Below, in pieces: positions 15,722-22,140 of a DNA stretch of 35,699 nucleotides (position 1 is its first letter; each line of letters starts with the position of its first letter). The translations under genes were made by a program, and so were the position numbers. Source of the DNA: an uncultured Verrucomicrobia subdivision 3 bacterium (lineage in GTDB: Bacteria > Verrucomicrobiota > Verrucomicrobiia > Limisphaerales > UBA11358). The stretch spans positions 1 through 35,699 of the forward strand of contig CAITTG010000095.1 in assembly GCA_903895255.1 (NCBI GenBank). The letters are read 5' to 3'. The notes below the pieces were generated by a model. The model did not search any database. It was given only the letters and a program-made list of their open reading frames with translations, and had not been told where the DNA came from.

Positions 15722-16168
15722 ATGATTACAAACGACGCTTTTCTTGACAGAGCCATCACCGCCTTTTTGGTTCCGGTGTTTTGGAGTGTTGTTTGTTATT
15801 TTGCCGCCAGTTTCATTTCGCGGATTCATTCATCTTCGTCACGAGAGATCTATATTCGCCGGCTGATTCTCATGTTCATTGTCACAGTTTTTTGGTGCGC
15901 TCTTTATCCGGCTTTGGGTTCTGCCTTTTTTGGAAATAGCGCAGACCCTCGCAATGAAGAGCGTCAGAGCTTGTGGATGGCGAAGCAGTTGGGCACGCAT
16001 TATGGCATCCATGCGATTTGGGCATGGGTTTTGGTAGCTTTGATTGATAGACCAAAGTTGCGGCCTAACAAGTCGCCGGAGCCAACCGCCGTTGGCACTG
16101 GCCGTTCCGTCCCGCTCTGCGGGACGGTTCACGTCGCGAGTCGGCGGTGGCTCAGCTTTTTTCGTTAG
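15722..16168 (+). CDS. Cassette 2: small membrane protein with an attC-encoded C-terminal tail
   Basis: Unknown 148-residue protein. The ATG at 15722 follows attC1 by 12 bp with no clear ribosome site. The cassette-specific part (residues 1-114) has hydrophobic segments near residues 12-33 ('ITAFLVPVFWSVVCYFAASFIS'), 46-69 ('RLILMFIVTVFWCALYPALGSAFF') and 95-108 ('GIHAIWAWVLVALI'). From residue 115 the frame continues through the whole attC2, adding 34 residues beginning 'PNKSPEPTAVG' and ending 'RRWLSFFR'. The stop codon TAG lies inside the GTTAGGC crossover core. The frame also stays open upstream from a GTG in attC1 (15686), giving an optional 'MAQLFSLG' leader. Function unknown. Confidence 0.68.
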   Translation: MITNDAFLDRAITAFLVPVFWSVVCYFAASFISRIHSSSSREIYIRRLILMFIVTVFWCALYPALGSAFFGNSADPRNEERQSLWMAKQLGTHYGIHAIWAWVLVALIDRPKLRPNKSPEPTAVGTGRSVPLCGTVHVASRRWLSFFR

Positions 16169-16170
16169 GC
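16063..16170 (+). repeat. attC: attC2 recombination site (108 bp)
   Basis: GCCTAAC at 16063-16069 and GTTAGGC at 16164-16170. It differs from attC1 at only three positions, two in the loop-proximal segment and one CGCC/CGTC change. It encodes the tail of the cassette 2 product. Confidence 0.93.
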
Positions 16171-16180
16171 GCACTCGCTT

Positions 16181-16534
16181 ATGTCACGAACCGTTGCACT
16201 TTTAGCTTTGGCGCAAGTCGCGACCGTGATTTGTGGTTTTTTCGGTTTGAGCATTATTTTGAGGCGTTATGGCTATCCAGAGGAGCCTAATATTTTCAGT
16301 TCTGGCCTTGGTGTTTATCACTGGAGTCACCTGACTTTATTCTTGAGACGCTACGGTTTCATTTTGTTGATCGTCCCATTGTCATGGGCTGCATTTGCGG
16401 CGATTTCCGAGCGTCGAGCCAGTTATATTTTGTCGCATGGTTTATGGTTGGTTGTCGGCACCATTATTCCATTCACGATTATTATGACGTTTTTATATGC
16501 GATTTTTCATCCTTGCATCGCTGTTCCAAATTGA
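16181..16534 (+). CDS. Cassette 3: three-helix small membrane protein
   Basis: Unknown 117-residue protein starting at an ATG 10 bp after the attC2 core, without a visible ribosome site. Hydrophobic segments lie near residues 5-27 ('VALLALAQVATVICGFFGLSII'), about 54-76 ('RYGFILLIVPLSWAAFAAI') and about 86-110 ('LWLVVGTIIPFTIIMTFLYAIF'). There are no enzymatic motifs. The stop (16532-16534) is 6 bp before attC3. Codon use is AT-richer than in the neighbouring chromosome. Confidence 0.7.
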   Translation: MSRTVALLALAQVATVICGFFGLSIILRRYGYPEEPNIFSSGLGVYHWSHLTLFLRRYGFILLIVPLSWAAFAAISERRASYILSHGLWLVVGTIIPFTIIMTFLYAIFHPCIAVPN

Positions 16535-16540
16535 CCGTGC

Positions 16541-16648
16541 GCCTAACAAGTCGCTGGAGCCAACCGCCGTTGGCGCGGTCAGTTCCGTCCCGCTCTGCGG
16601 GACGGTTCACGTCGCGAGTCGGCGGTGGCTCAGCTTTTTTCGTTAGGC
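16541..16648 (+). repeat. attC: attC3 recombination site (108 bp)
   Basis: GCCTAAC at 16541-16547 and GTTAGGC at 16642-16648, same length and architecture as attC1 and attC2, with about four differences from attC1. Confidence 0.93.
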
Positions 16649-16657
16649 CACTTGCGC

Positions 16658-16945
16658 ATGATGCACCCGGATTCACAGTTGCCGAATGAGGCGCAGCAGA
16701 AGAAGCTCTGCGATATGCTTCACCACGCGCTCGGTGATATACGGCTGCTGGCGGCGAGTGGTCACGGCGAGCAGGCATCCGATCTCGCAGATGCGTTTCA
16801 CAATTTACCGCAGGAGATTTGGCGCGACTATTTCAGCATTTCGTTTTTTCGTGATGCGTTTCTCGTGCCGTATTATCGGAAGTGGCCAGCCAGACAGCCG
16901 CGAGATTACATTGCATTGCTTGACGAAGTTGAGAGATTGAGATGA
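16658..16945 (+). CDS. Cassette 4: small soluble protein of unknown function
   Basis: 95 residues from ATG 16658 (16661 is an equal alternative), 9 bp after the attC3 core. It has no membrane segment or signal peptide. It is mostly helical by appearance, with 'LCDMLHHALGDIRLLAASGHGEQASDLADAFHNLPQEIW' (read in parts) then 'FFRDAFLVPYYRKWP' and a C-terminal helix 'DYIALLDEVERLR'. I know no function for it. Its frame stays open upstream through the attC3 right arm from a GTG at 16625, as in cassette 2. The stop is 10 bp before the truncated attC4. Confidence 0.72.
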   Translation: MMHPDSQLPNEAQQKKLCDMLHHALGDIRLLAASGHGEQASDLADAFHNLPQEIWRDYFSISFFRDAFLVPYYRKWPARQPRDYIALLDEVERLR

Positions 16946-16955
16946 TCATGACGTG

Positions 16956-17000
16956 GCCTAACCAGTCGCCGCAGCCAACCGCCGTTGGCGCGGCGCAGCC
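16956..17000 (+). repeat. attC: Truncated attC4 (left half only)
   Basis: GCCTAAC at 16956-16962 is followed by 'cagtcgccgcagccaaccg' and 'ccgttggcgcgg', matching the left arm of the other attC sites. After about 16992 the similarity is lost, and no GTTAGGC or right arm is found before purU. The break is next to the MITE-like element, but the sequence restored by removing the element still lacks the right arm, so truncation came first or separately. Confidence 0.8.
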
Positions 17001-17009
17001 GGGCGGCGA

Positions 17010-17233
17010 GGGTGTGAGACAAAATTCTTCTGGAGGGGTCTTAATCGGGGGTTTTCGCATAATTAATGACTAGAAGTCCAGGGATTGCATGGATTCACCG
17101 TTTTCCAGCGCCCCTGCCGGGGCGTGATCGTTCCGGGCTGGTTACCGGGGGCGGCGCGAAGCTTGCCCCCGGCTAATTTCCGACGCCCCTCCGGGGCAAG
17201 GCGAGGGCGAAGGAAGAATTTTGTCTCACACCC
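17010..17233. mobile_element. MITE-like element with 21-bp inverted repeats and 9-bp target duplication
   Basis: The left terminal repeat (17010-17030) starts GGGTGTGAGAC and ends AAAATTCTTC. The right one (17213-17233) is its exact reverse complement over 21 bp. Both are flanked by the same 9-mer GGGCGGCGA, at 17001-17009 and 17234-17242, as a transposase-made target duplication. The 224-bp body has no gene but holds three GC-rich hairpins: about 17109-17124, CCGGGGGC/GCCCCCGG at 17145-17172, and about 17184-17197. A 9-bp duplication occurs in several IS families (for example IS1, IS4 and IS903-type IS5), so the mobilising family cannot be named. Confidence 0.88.
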
Positions 17234-17242
17234 GGGCGGCGA

Positions 17243-17471
17243 TCCATGGCCAGTTCACCATTACCACTTTTGGTTTTTTTCTGGCCGAAGCGCTTGGCAA
17301 CACGGGTCCAATTGCCCGTAGGCCATTCGACGGCGTTCTCCGTCCAACGTCATCCCCGATCGCTATTCCCGTTTCCGCCTGCTCGCTTAGCCCCTTTCCG
17401 CTTTTTTTGGCCTCCCGACATCCCGCTTGACCCGCCCGCCGCCCATGCCGGACAATGCCCGGCATCGTTCC
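17243..17471. other. Spacer between the integron end and purU
   Basis: I see no gene here. A perfect hairpin ATGCCGG-acaatgc-CCGGCAT (17445-17465) ends 6 bp before the purU ATG, where a ribosome-binding site would lie; it could limit translation. In-frame upstream starts of purU (TTG 17427, ATG 17445) fall in or before this hairpin. Confidence 0.45.
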
Positions 17472-18305
17472 ATGAAAATATTCGCCACCATCACCGTGAT
17501 CGGCCGGGACAAAACCGGCGTCATCGCCCGGGTCACCTCCTTCCTCTTTGAACAACACGCCAACATCGAGGCGCTCGAAGAACAGGTCACCCGCGGCCAG
17601 TTCAGCATGACTCTCCAGGCCTCCTGGGCCCGACTGGGTTTCTCCGAACCCGCCCTGCGCGCCGGTCTCGCCGCCCTCGCCAAAAGCCTGGGAATGGAGA
17701 TTAAGGTGCGCTTCACCGAACCCGGCCAGCGCCAGCGCTTCGCCATCATGGTGACCAAGGAAACCCATTGCTTCGACGCCCTTCTGGCCACGCGCCTGCC
17801 CGCCCAACCCGCCCTCGTCATCGGCAACCACGCCGATTTCGGCGCCCGGGCCAAGGCCCACAAACTGCCCTTCGCGCACCTGGACTGGAAAGACCGCAAT
17901 GGTTCCGAGGAGCAAGCCTTGAAACTGCTGGAGGAGCACCAAATTGATTTCGTCGTCCTGGCCCGGTTCATGAAGATTCTCTCGCCCAACTTCGTGTGGC
18001 GTTACAAAAACAAAATCATCAACATCCACCCCTCGCTCCTGCCGAGCTTCCCCGGGCCCCAAGCCTACCGGCAGGCCTACGAGAGCGGGGTAAAGATTGC
18101 TGGGGTCACTGCGCACTTTGTCTCCATGCGCCTGGACGAGGGACCGATTATCGCGCAGGGAGCGTTCCCCATTCAGCCGGGGATGGAATTGAAAGACATC
18201 ATGGCCGCCGGCCAGAAACTCGAGGCCAAGGTCCTCGTCAAAGCCGTGAAACTCTACCTGGGCAAACGACTGGACGTTTATTGGGGCGTGGTGAAGGAAG
18301 TGTGA
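17472..18305 (+). CDS. purU: Formyltetrahydrofolate deformylase
   Basis: PurU hydrolyses 10-formyl-THF to formate and THF, balancing one-carbon pools and supplying formate for purine synthesis. The ATG at 17472 gives 277 residues, normal for the family. Residues 1-80 form the N-terminal ACT-like regulatory domain ('ITVIGRDKTGVIARVTSFLFEQHANIEALEEQV', read in parts). Residues 85-277 form the formyltransferase-fold domain with 'VIGNHADF', the catalytic-site 'NIHPSLLPSFPG' near residue 184, and 'GVTAHFVSMRLDEGPII' containing the active-site Asp. A methionine tRNA formyltransferase or PurN would lack the ACT domain. No partner genes are adjacent. Confidence 0.95.
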   Translation: MKIFATITVIGRDKTGVIARVTSFLFEQHANIEALEEQVTRGQFSMTLQASWARLGFSEPALRAGLAALAKSLGMEIKVRFTEPGQRQRFAIMVTKETHCFDALLATRLPAQPALVIGNHADFGARAKAHKLPFAHLDWKDRNGSEEQALKLLEEHQIDFVVLARFMKILSPNFVWRYKNKIINIHPSLLPSFPGPQAYRQAYESGVKIAGVTAHFVSMRLDEGPIIAQGAFPIQPGMELKDIMAAGQKLEAKVLVKAVKLYLGKRLDVYWGVVKEV

Positions 18306-18329
18306 CGAACTTGCGGTAGCAGGATTTAA

Positions 18330-18361
18330 TAAAAAATCGGCGGTGCTGTTGGGCGCCGCCG
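18330..18361 (-). terminator. Intrinsic terminator of the pseudopilin operon
   Basis: Read on the minus strand, a GC-rich stem TCGGCGGCGC / GCACCGCCGA (18361-18337, one G-U pair) is followed by TTTTTTATTAAA. It lies 22 bp beyond the stop of the minus-strand pseudopilin gene. On the plus strand it also closes off purU. Confidence 0.82.
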
Positions 18362-18382
18362 AGGTTCGATTAAGAAGGGCAA

Positions 18383-19306
18383 TTACTGGCGATAGGGGGC
18401 GTCCCAAATGATATCGGGCAGCAGGGGCTCGTTATGGCCGCCGGAGGACCCTGGGCTCTGTACATACGCGGTCTTGAAATAACTGGAGTGACCATCGAGG
18501 AAATTGATAATCGCACCTTTGTTATGGCGGGAGGCGATGCTGTTCTGCCGGTCCGCCGGATTGACGGAGTTGTATTGGGGGGCGCTGTTGACAATTTCGG
18601 TCGCCGGATCAAACACCTGGTCAAACATGAATACCGTGCTGGAGGACTTTTTGAAGGAACTCAGCTTGGGCATGGTTGGATAGGGCAGGGCACTGATGCC
18701 GGTGCTGTCCCGCTTGAGGTCAATATTCATGACATAGCTAAAGAAGCCCGTCCCGCCGGGTATGCCGTTGGGCGAATTATTAGCGGTGGCCAAGCCGCCG
18801 TTAAGAATGGTGCCCGCAGTCATGGAGGCGCTGGGGCATTCCCAGATGGGACCCTTCCCACCCGGGAAAGGCATGTAATCCGAGGCCTTGCTGGCCGTGA
18901 TTCCCCGGCTGCCCGACATGGTGTTAAAATAAGCTTGCAGGGTCTTCTCACCCAATAATGGCGGCAGCGCATTGAACCAGGCCACCGGATCATTCACCGT
19001 GCCGCTTAGTTGGCCCGCCGGACCACACCAGGAAGGACCGCTTTGATCCAGTGAGGCGGAATAGCCATCTGTGGGAATCGCATCATTGCTGTCCGTGACA
19101 TAAACTTGCAGGCTCAAGCCCCATTGCCGCAAGTTGGAGAGACAGCCCGCCTGGCGCGCCCGCTCCTTGGCTTTGGCCAGCGCGGGCAGGAGCATGGCCG
19201 CGAGGATCGCGATGATCGCGATGACCACCAACAGTTCGATTAAAGTGAAGGCACCCCGCCGCGGCGCGGCGGGGGCCTTCCCGAGATGACAGGCTGGACA
19301 ACTCAT
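18383..19306 (-). CDS. Type II secretion/pilin-like protein with prepilin N-terminus and H-x9-DG motif
   Basis: This 307-residue protein is a pseudopilin-like surface or secretion protein of the kind greatly expanded in Planctomycetota and Verrucomicrobiota. The prepilin peptidase site is '[36 protein letters not shown]' (read in parts): cleavage after G18 and methylation of the new N-terminal residue are expected, with Glu at mature position +5. The C-terminus has '[18 protein letters not shown]', the H-x9-DG motif of the family. ATG 19306 is used; a TTG at 19315 directly follows the upstream gene's stop. The gap to that gene is 9 bp, so both are co-transcribed. A terminator follows at 18361. 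Confidence 0.9.
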   Translation of the reverse strand: MSCPACHLGKAPAAPRRGAFTLIELLVVIAIIAILAAMLLPALAKAKERARQAGCLSNLRQWGLSLQVYVTDSNDAIPTDGYSASLDQSGPSWCGPAGQLSGTVNDPVAWFNALPPLLGEKTLQAYFNTMSGSRGITASKASDYMPFPGGKGPIWECPSASMTAGTILNGGLATANNSPNGIPGGTGFFSYVMNIDLKRDSTGISALPYPTMPKLSSFKKSSSTVFMFDQVFDPATEIVNSAPQYNSVNPADRQNSIASRHNKGAIINFLDGHSSYFKTAYVQSPGSSGGHNEPLLPDIIWDAPYRQ

Positions 19307-19315
19307 TTTAAGCAA

Positions 19316-21646
19316 TTACGGCGTGCTGACACGGTAAAACTTGATGCGGCTGTTGTTGGTTTCCGTATAGGTGCCATTACCCGGATAATAACTCAGGCCA
19401 TAAGCGACGTTGGTCCAGGGGCCCAGCAAGTTGGTGGCTGACTGCACGCTGTAGGTCGATCCGGTTTGAACCGGCCAGGTGAGGTTCACCAGCTTCTGGG
19501 TTGTGGCGATACTGGTCGTGTAAGCTCCCGGCGGATTGACCACATAGTCAGCCGGGCGGGAGGGAATGACTTCGGCGCCGCCGTTGTAGGCATCATAGAC
19601 ACCCGTCAACTGATAGAGATGCGTGGGAATGGTCAGCCCATAGAAGGGGTTGTTGGGCGTGTTCGTGGTTTGCGGATAGCTATATGTGGGTTGAAAATCC
19701 TCAATCAGATTAGTGTTGCCGGTCGCCACATTGTATGGAGCCCCCACCGTGAAGTAGAGCGCGGTATAACCATTGCTGTAGAAAATGCCCCCCACCCCGG
19801 AATGCGTGCCACCATTACCAAAGGCCAACCCTTTGGAGGAGCCGTACAAATAAACATTCGTGAAGGTAACCAGCGCCAGACTGTGATTCAGCGCGTTGGT
19901 GCCCAGTGCATTGGTGCACAGGTCATTGAACATCGAATTGGCCAGCACCGGCGGAAGCGGAATCACCGGGGCGGTGTTGGTCGCGATCGCCGCCAGGGTG
20001 GCAGGCTTCAGTTCCAATTGAGTGTTATAAAGCGCCACCGGACCGGTGATGGTCACATAAGTGCCCACCGGCGGTGTGTAAATGTTCAATGGGCTGTAAT
20101 ATACTTCAGCTCCGAAACCGGCGGCGTCTTGAATTTGAAATTGAGTATAGGAACTGCCCACGCCGCCATAACTGGTAACATAACCGCTGACATTGACGTT
20201 GTTAGTATTAACATAAACGGTGTTGTTCTTCAGCGCGGCCGCGCCCTGGCTTTGCACAATCGAATTTTCATAGGCATGCAACTGGGCCAGCGTGGCGACC
20301 ACCGGAGCGAGCTCCGTAATGGTGTTGGTGGGGCCAAACGCCACGCTGCTGCCATTAACCGAGTTGTAAGCCGCCAGATAATAAGATCCTTGGTAACTAT
20401 AGTCGCCCAAGAACAGGTTCAGGGCGGGGCTGTTCTGGCCAGGCAGTGCGGAGTAAGTGATCGGCAGATTCGTCGGTGCAAAAAACCATTGATAGGTCAG
20501 CGGGCCGGTTCCCAAAGCCGTGTTGGTAAAACCGGTGGAGGTGAACAGGTTGTTGGTCAAATTTTGGGCCACTACGGTCGCAGGGAAGAAAGGCGGGGTC
20601 GGGGTGGTGATTACAGTGGTGACCGCGTTCGCAGTAGTCACGGTGTTGCCATAGGCATCGGTGGCCACGCAGTAATAGTTGAGATTGTTGGCCCCCGTGA
20701 GGTTGTTTAAGGTCAGCACGTTGCTGGCTGAACCGATGACATTAACCCCATCATCCACCAGCACGCCCAGATTAGAGTACCATTGGTAGGTTAAATCCAC
20801 CCCGGAAGCCACGGTGTACAGCGTCAGGCTGTTGCCCGAGTAATTGGTGGTGGATTGCGGCTGGATGCCGATCACCGGGAGGTTGGTCGTGTTGACATCG
20901 GCGAAAGCGGTGCCCACAATCACATTACTGATGCCCGCGTTGGCATAAGGACTGAACCCGATCTGTGCAATATTAATGTTCAGGAGGTTGGTGCTGGTGG
21001 TGGTGTCCGTTCCAAAGGCAACCCCCGTTGTGTCGCCATTATAGGAATTGGTAAAATCCTGGGCGGAGGGATTAATCCACAAGCTGGCGCCCACCAGGGG
21101 GGAGTCCGTATATTTATCATACGCGATGACGACGGTGTAAGTCACCCCGGTGGCCAGGTCTTGGGGATAGTTCATCGTCCCCAGCGCCAGGATCGTGCTG
21201 GCAAAATTAGCCACCCCCAGGCGGTATGTGCCCGGGGTTTGCACGCCCACCGTGTCAAAAAAGACGTGGCACACACTATTTTGGTTGGTGTCCTGAAACA
21301 CGCAAAAATAACCGCCGTTGGTGGTCGTCGGCAGCTTGCTCGCATTGAAAGTGAAGCTCGCAAACGTGATCGTGCCATTGGTGACGTTATAAAACCCATT
21401 GGTCGGGGTGGCCACCGAATCTTTGTTGCTGGTGCTCAAATAAAGCACGTTGTTGGTCACGAACGCGTCCAAATTGGGCGTCGCGGGGGTGTAGCAGTAC
21501 CACTGGCCCTGGCCTTCAATGCAGCCGTTGGTGTAGGGATAATTCAAGGAATCCTGCAAGAGCACGCCGGCTTGGGCGGTCGCAGCCGCGAGGCTGAGGC
21601 AGCAAAGGAGTGTCAGGAGTTTTTTCAGATTGAGGAGTTTTTTCAT
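19316..21646 (-). CDS. Large secreted protein: LamG-like, Ig-like and OB-fold-like domains
   Basis: This 776-residue exported protein has a clear signal peptide ('MKKLLNLKKLLTLLCCLSLAAATAQAG', cleavage near residue 26). Residues about 27-250 look like a beta-sandwich (LamG-like). About 255-345 and 350-440 are two Ig-like domains with 'LTYQWYSN' and 'LTYQWFFAP' motifs. About 470-560 resembles the OB-fold domain found with secreted nucleases (YhcR-type: 'VNVSGYVTSYGG ... YVTITGPVALYN ... LELKP'). The last 60 residues ('GSTYSVQSATNLLGPWTNV ... IKFYRVSTP') match a C-terminal module frequent in verrucomicrobial exported proteins. It is Thr/Asn/Gly-rich, as expected for the cell surface. It sits between the EEP nuclease and the pseudopilin gene. 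Confidence 0.8.
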   Translation of the reverse strand: MKKLLNLKKLLTLLCCLSLAAATAQAGVLLQDSLNYPYTNGCIEGQGQWYCYTPATPNLDAFVTNNVLYLSTSNKDSVATPTNGFYNVTNGTITFASFTFNASKLPTTTNGGYFCVFQDTNQNSVCHVFFDTVGVQTPGTYRLGVANFASTILALGTMNYPQDLATGVTYTVVIAYDKYTDSPLVGASLWINPSAQDFTNSYNGDTTGVAFGTDTTTSTNLLNINIAQIGFSPYANAGISNVIVGTAFADVNTTNLPVIGIQPQSTTNYSGNSLTLYTVASGVDLTYQWYSNLGVLVDDGVNVIGSASNVLTLNNLTGANNLNYYCVATDAYGNTVTTANAVTTVITTPTPPFFPATVVAQNLTNNLFTSTGFTNTALGTGPLTYQWFFAPTNLPITYSALPGQNSPALNLFLGDYSYQGSYYLAAYNSVNGSSVAFGPTNTITELAPVVATLAQLHAYENSIVQSQGAAALKNNTVYVNTNNVNVSGYVTSYGGVGSSYTQFQIQDAAGFGAEVYYSPLNIYTPPVGTYVTITGPVALYNTQLELKPATLAAIATNTAPVIPLPPVLANSMFNDLCTNALGTNALNHSLALVTFTNVYLYGSSKGLAFGNGGTHSGVGGIFYSNGYTALYFTVGAPYNVATGNTNLIEDFQPTYSYPQTTNTPNNPFYGLTIPTHLYQLTGVYDAYNGGAEVIPSRPADYVVNPPGAYTTSIATTQKLVNLTWPVQTGSTYSVQSATNLLGPWTNVAYGLSYYPGNGTYTETNNSRIKFYRVSTP

Positions 21647-22140
21647 AAACGGACTTGCCTGTGTTGGTTTCTATTTTTTTTCGTAAACTAATAATGCAAT
21701 TCAATCTCCCGCCGCGCTTTTCTGGCTGTCATGCCACCGGTCCGGTCGCTTAAACGGCTTAAACCGTATTGCACGTGAGACAGCTTAACTGAAATATAGT
21801 GCGCGAATGTGACAATTGGGCGAAAATCAGGTGACTTAAAATGTCCCCGGACGGAGCCGCCGACACTGCTTGCTGTTTCCAGAAAAATGGGTTTCTGAAA
21901 AATAGCACTGCCCGGCGGCTGCAATTCGTAAACATAGTCCCTTGTTAAACTATTTGTAAGATTTCAAATTGCCACGCCCATGGCAAGCCTATTTTAAGGA
22001 TGTTATTAACAACTTATTCCCCAAAACAAAACGTTTTGCGTCCCGCTCCGCTTGCCATCCCCTCAAATAACGGGGCTTGGCCCCTCCGGGCCCTTGCGGA
22101 AATTCCTGAACCCAATTCCCCGGAGGCGTGCCCGCCAACT
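21647..22140. other. Gene-free spacer between the two secreted-protein genes
   Basis: 494 bp with no convincing gene. It is AT-richer than its surroundings near 21660-22030. A short direct repeat 'cttaaac/cttaaacc' lies at about 21749-21768, and a GC-rich segment with small hairpins at about 22055-22110. The spacer probably contains the promoter of the 776-residue gene, but I see no well-spaced -35/-10 pair. A weak 78-residue frame here (21688-21924, minus) is not gene-like. Confidence 0.4.

Larger units (their letters stand above)
14121..17000. mobile_element. Chromosomal integron: disrupted intI, attI, four gene cassettes, attC sites
   Basis: The unit contains a minus-strand integron-integrase gene, then on the plus strand a candidate Pc promoter, an attI-like crossover at 15172-15178, and four cassettes separated by attC sites. 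Cassettes, cut between G and TTAGGC: 15173-15703, 15704-16164, 16165-16642, and an incomplete one from 16643. All cassette genes read away from intI, as is normal. The cassettes are visibly more AT-rich than the flanking genes, which suggests outside origin. The three complete attC sites are nearly identical, as in sedentary chromosomal integrons. The array ends in a truncated attC followed by a MITE-like insertion. Confidence 0.9.

Noticed and set aside
15602..17000. Considered whether the attC repeats could be a CRISPR array
   Set aside because: The repeats are 108 bp with spacing of about 350-370 bp, contain attC arms, and are separated by genes rather than short spacers. There are no cas genes.
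17226..18407. 393-codon minus-strand frame opposite purU
   Set aside because: purU has all family motifs on the plus strand. The minus frame crosses the MITE terminal repeat and the pilin terminator.
19466..21691. Long plus-strand frames (414 and 278 codons) opposite the 776-residue secreted protein
   Set aside because: The minus frame has a signal peptide and repeated Ig-like motifs. The plus frames lack any domain and are shadows.
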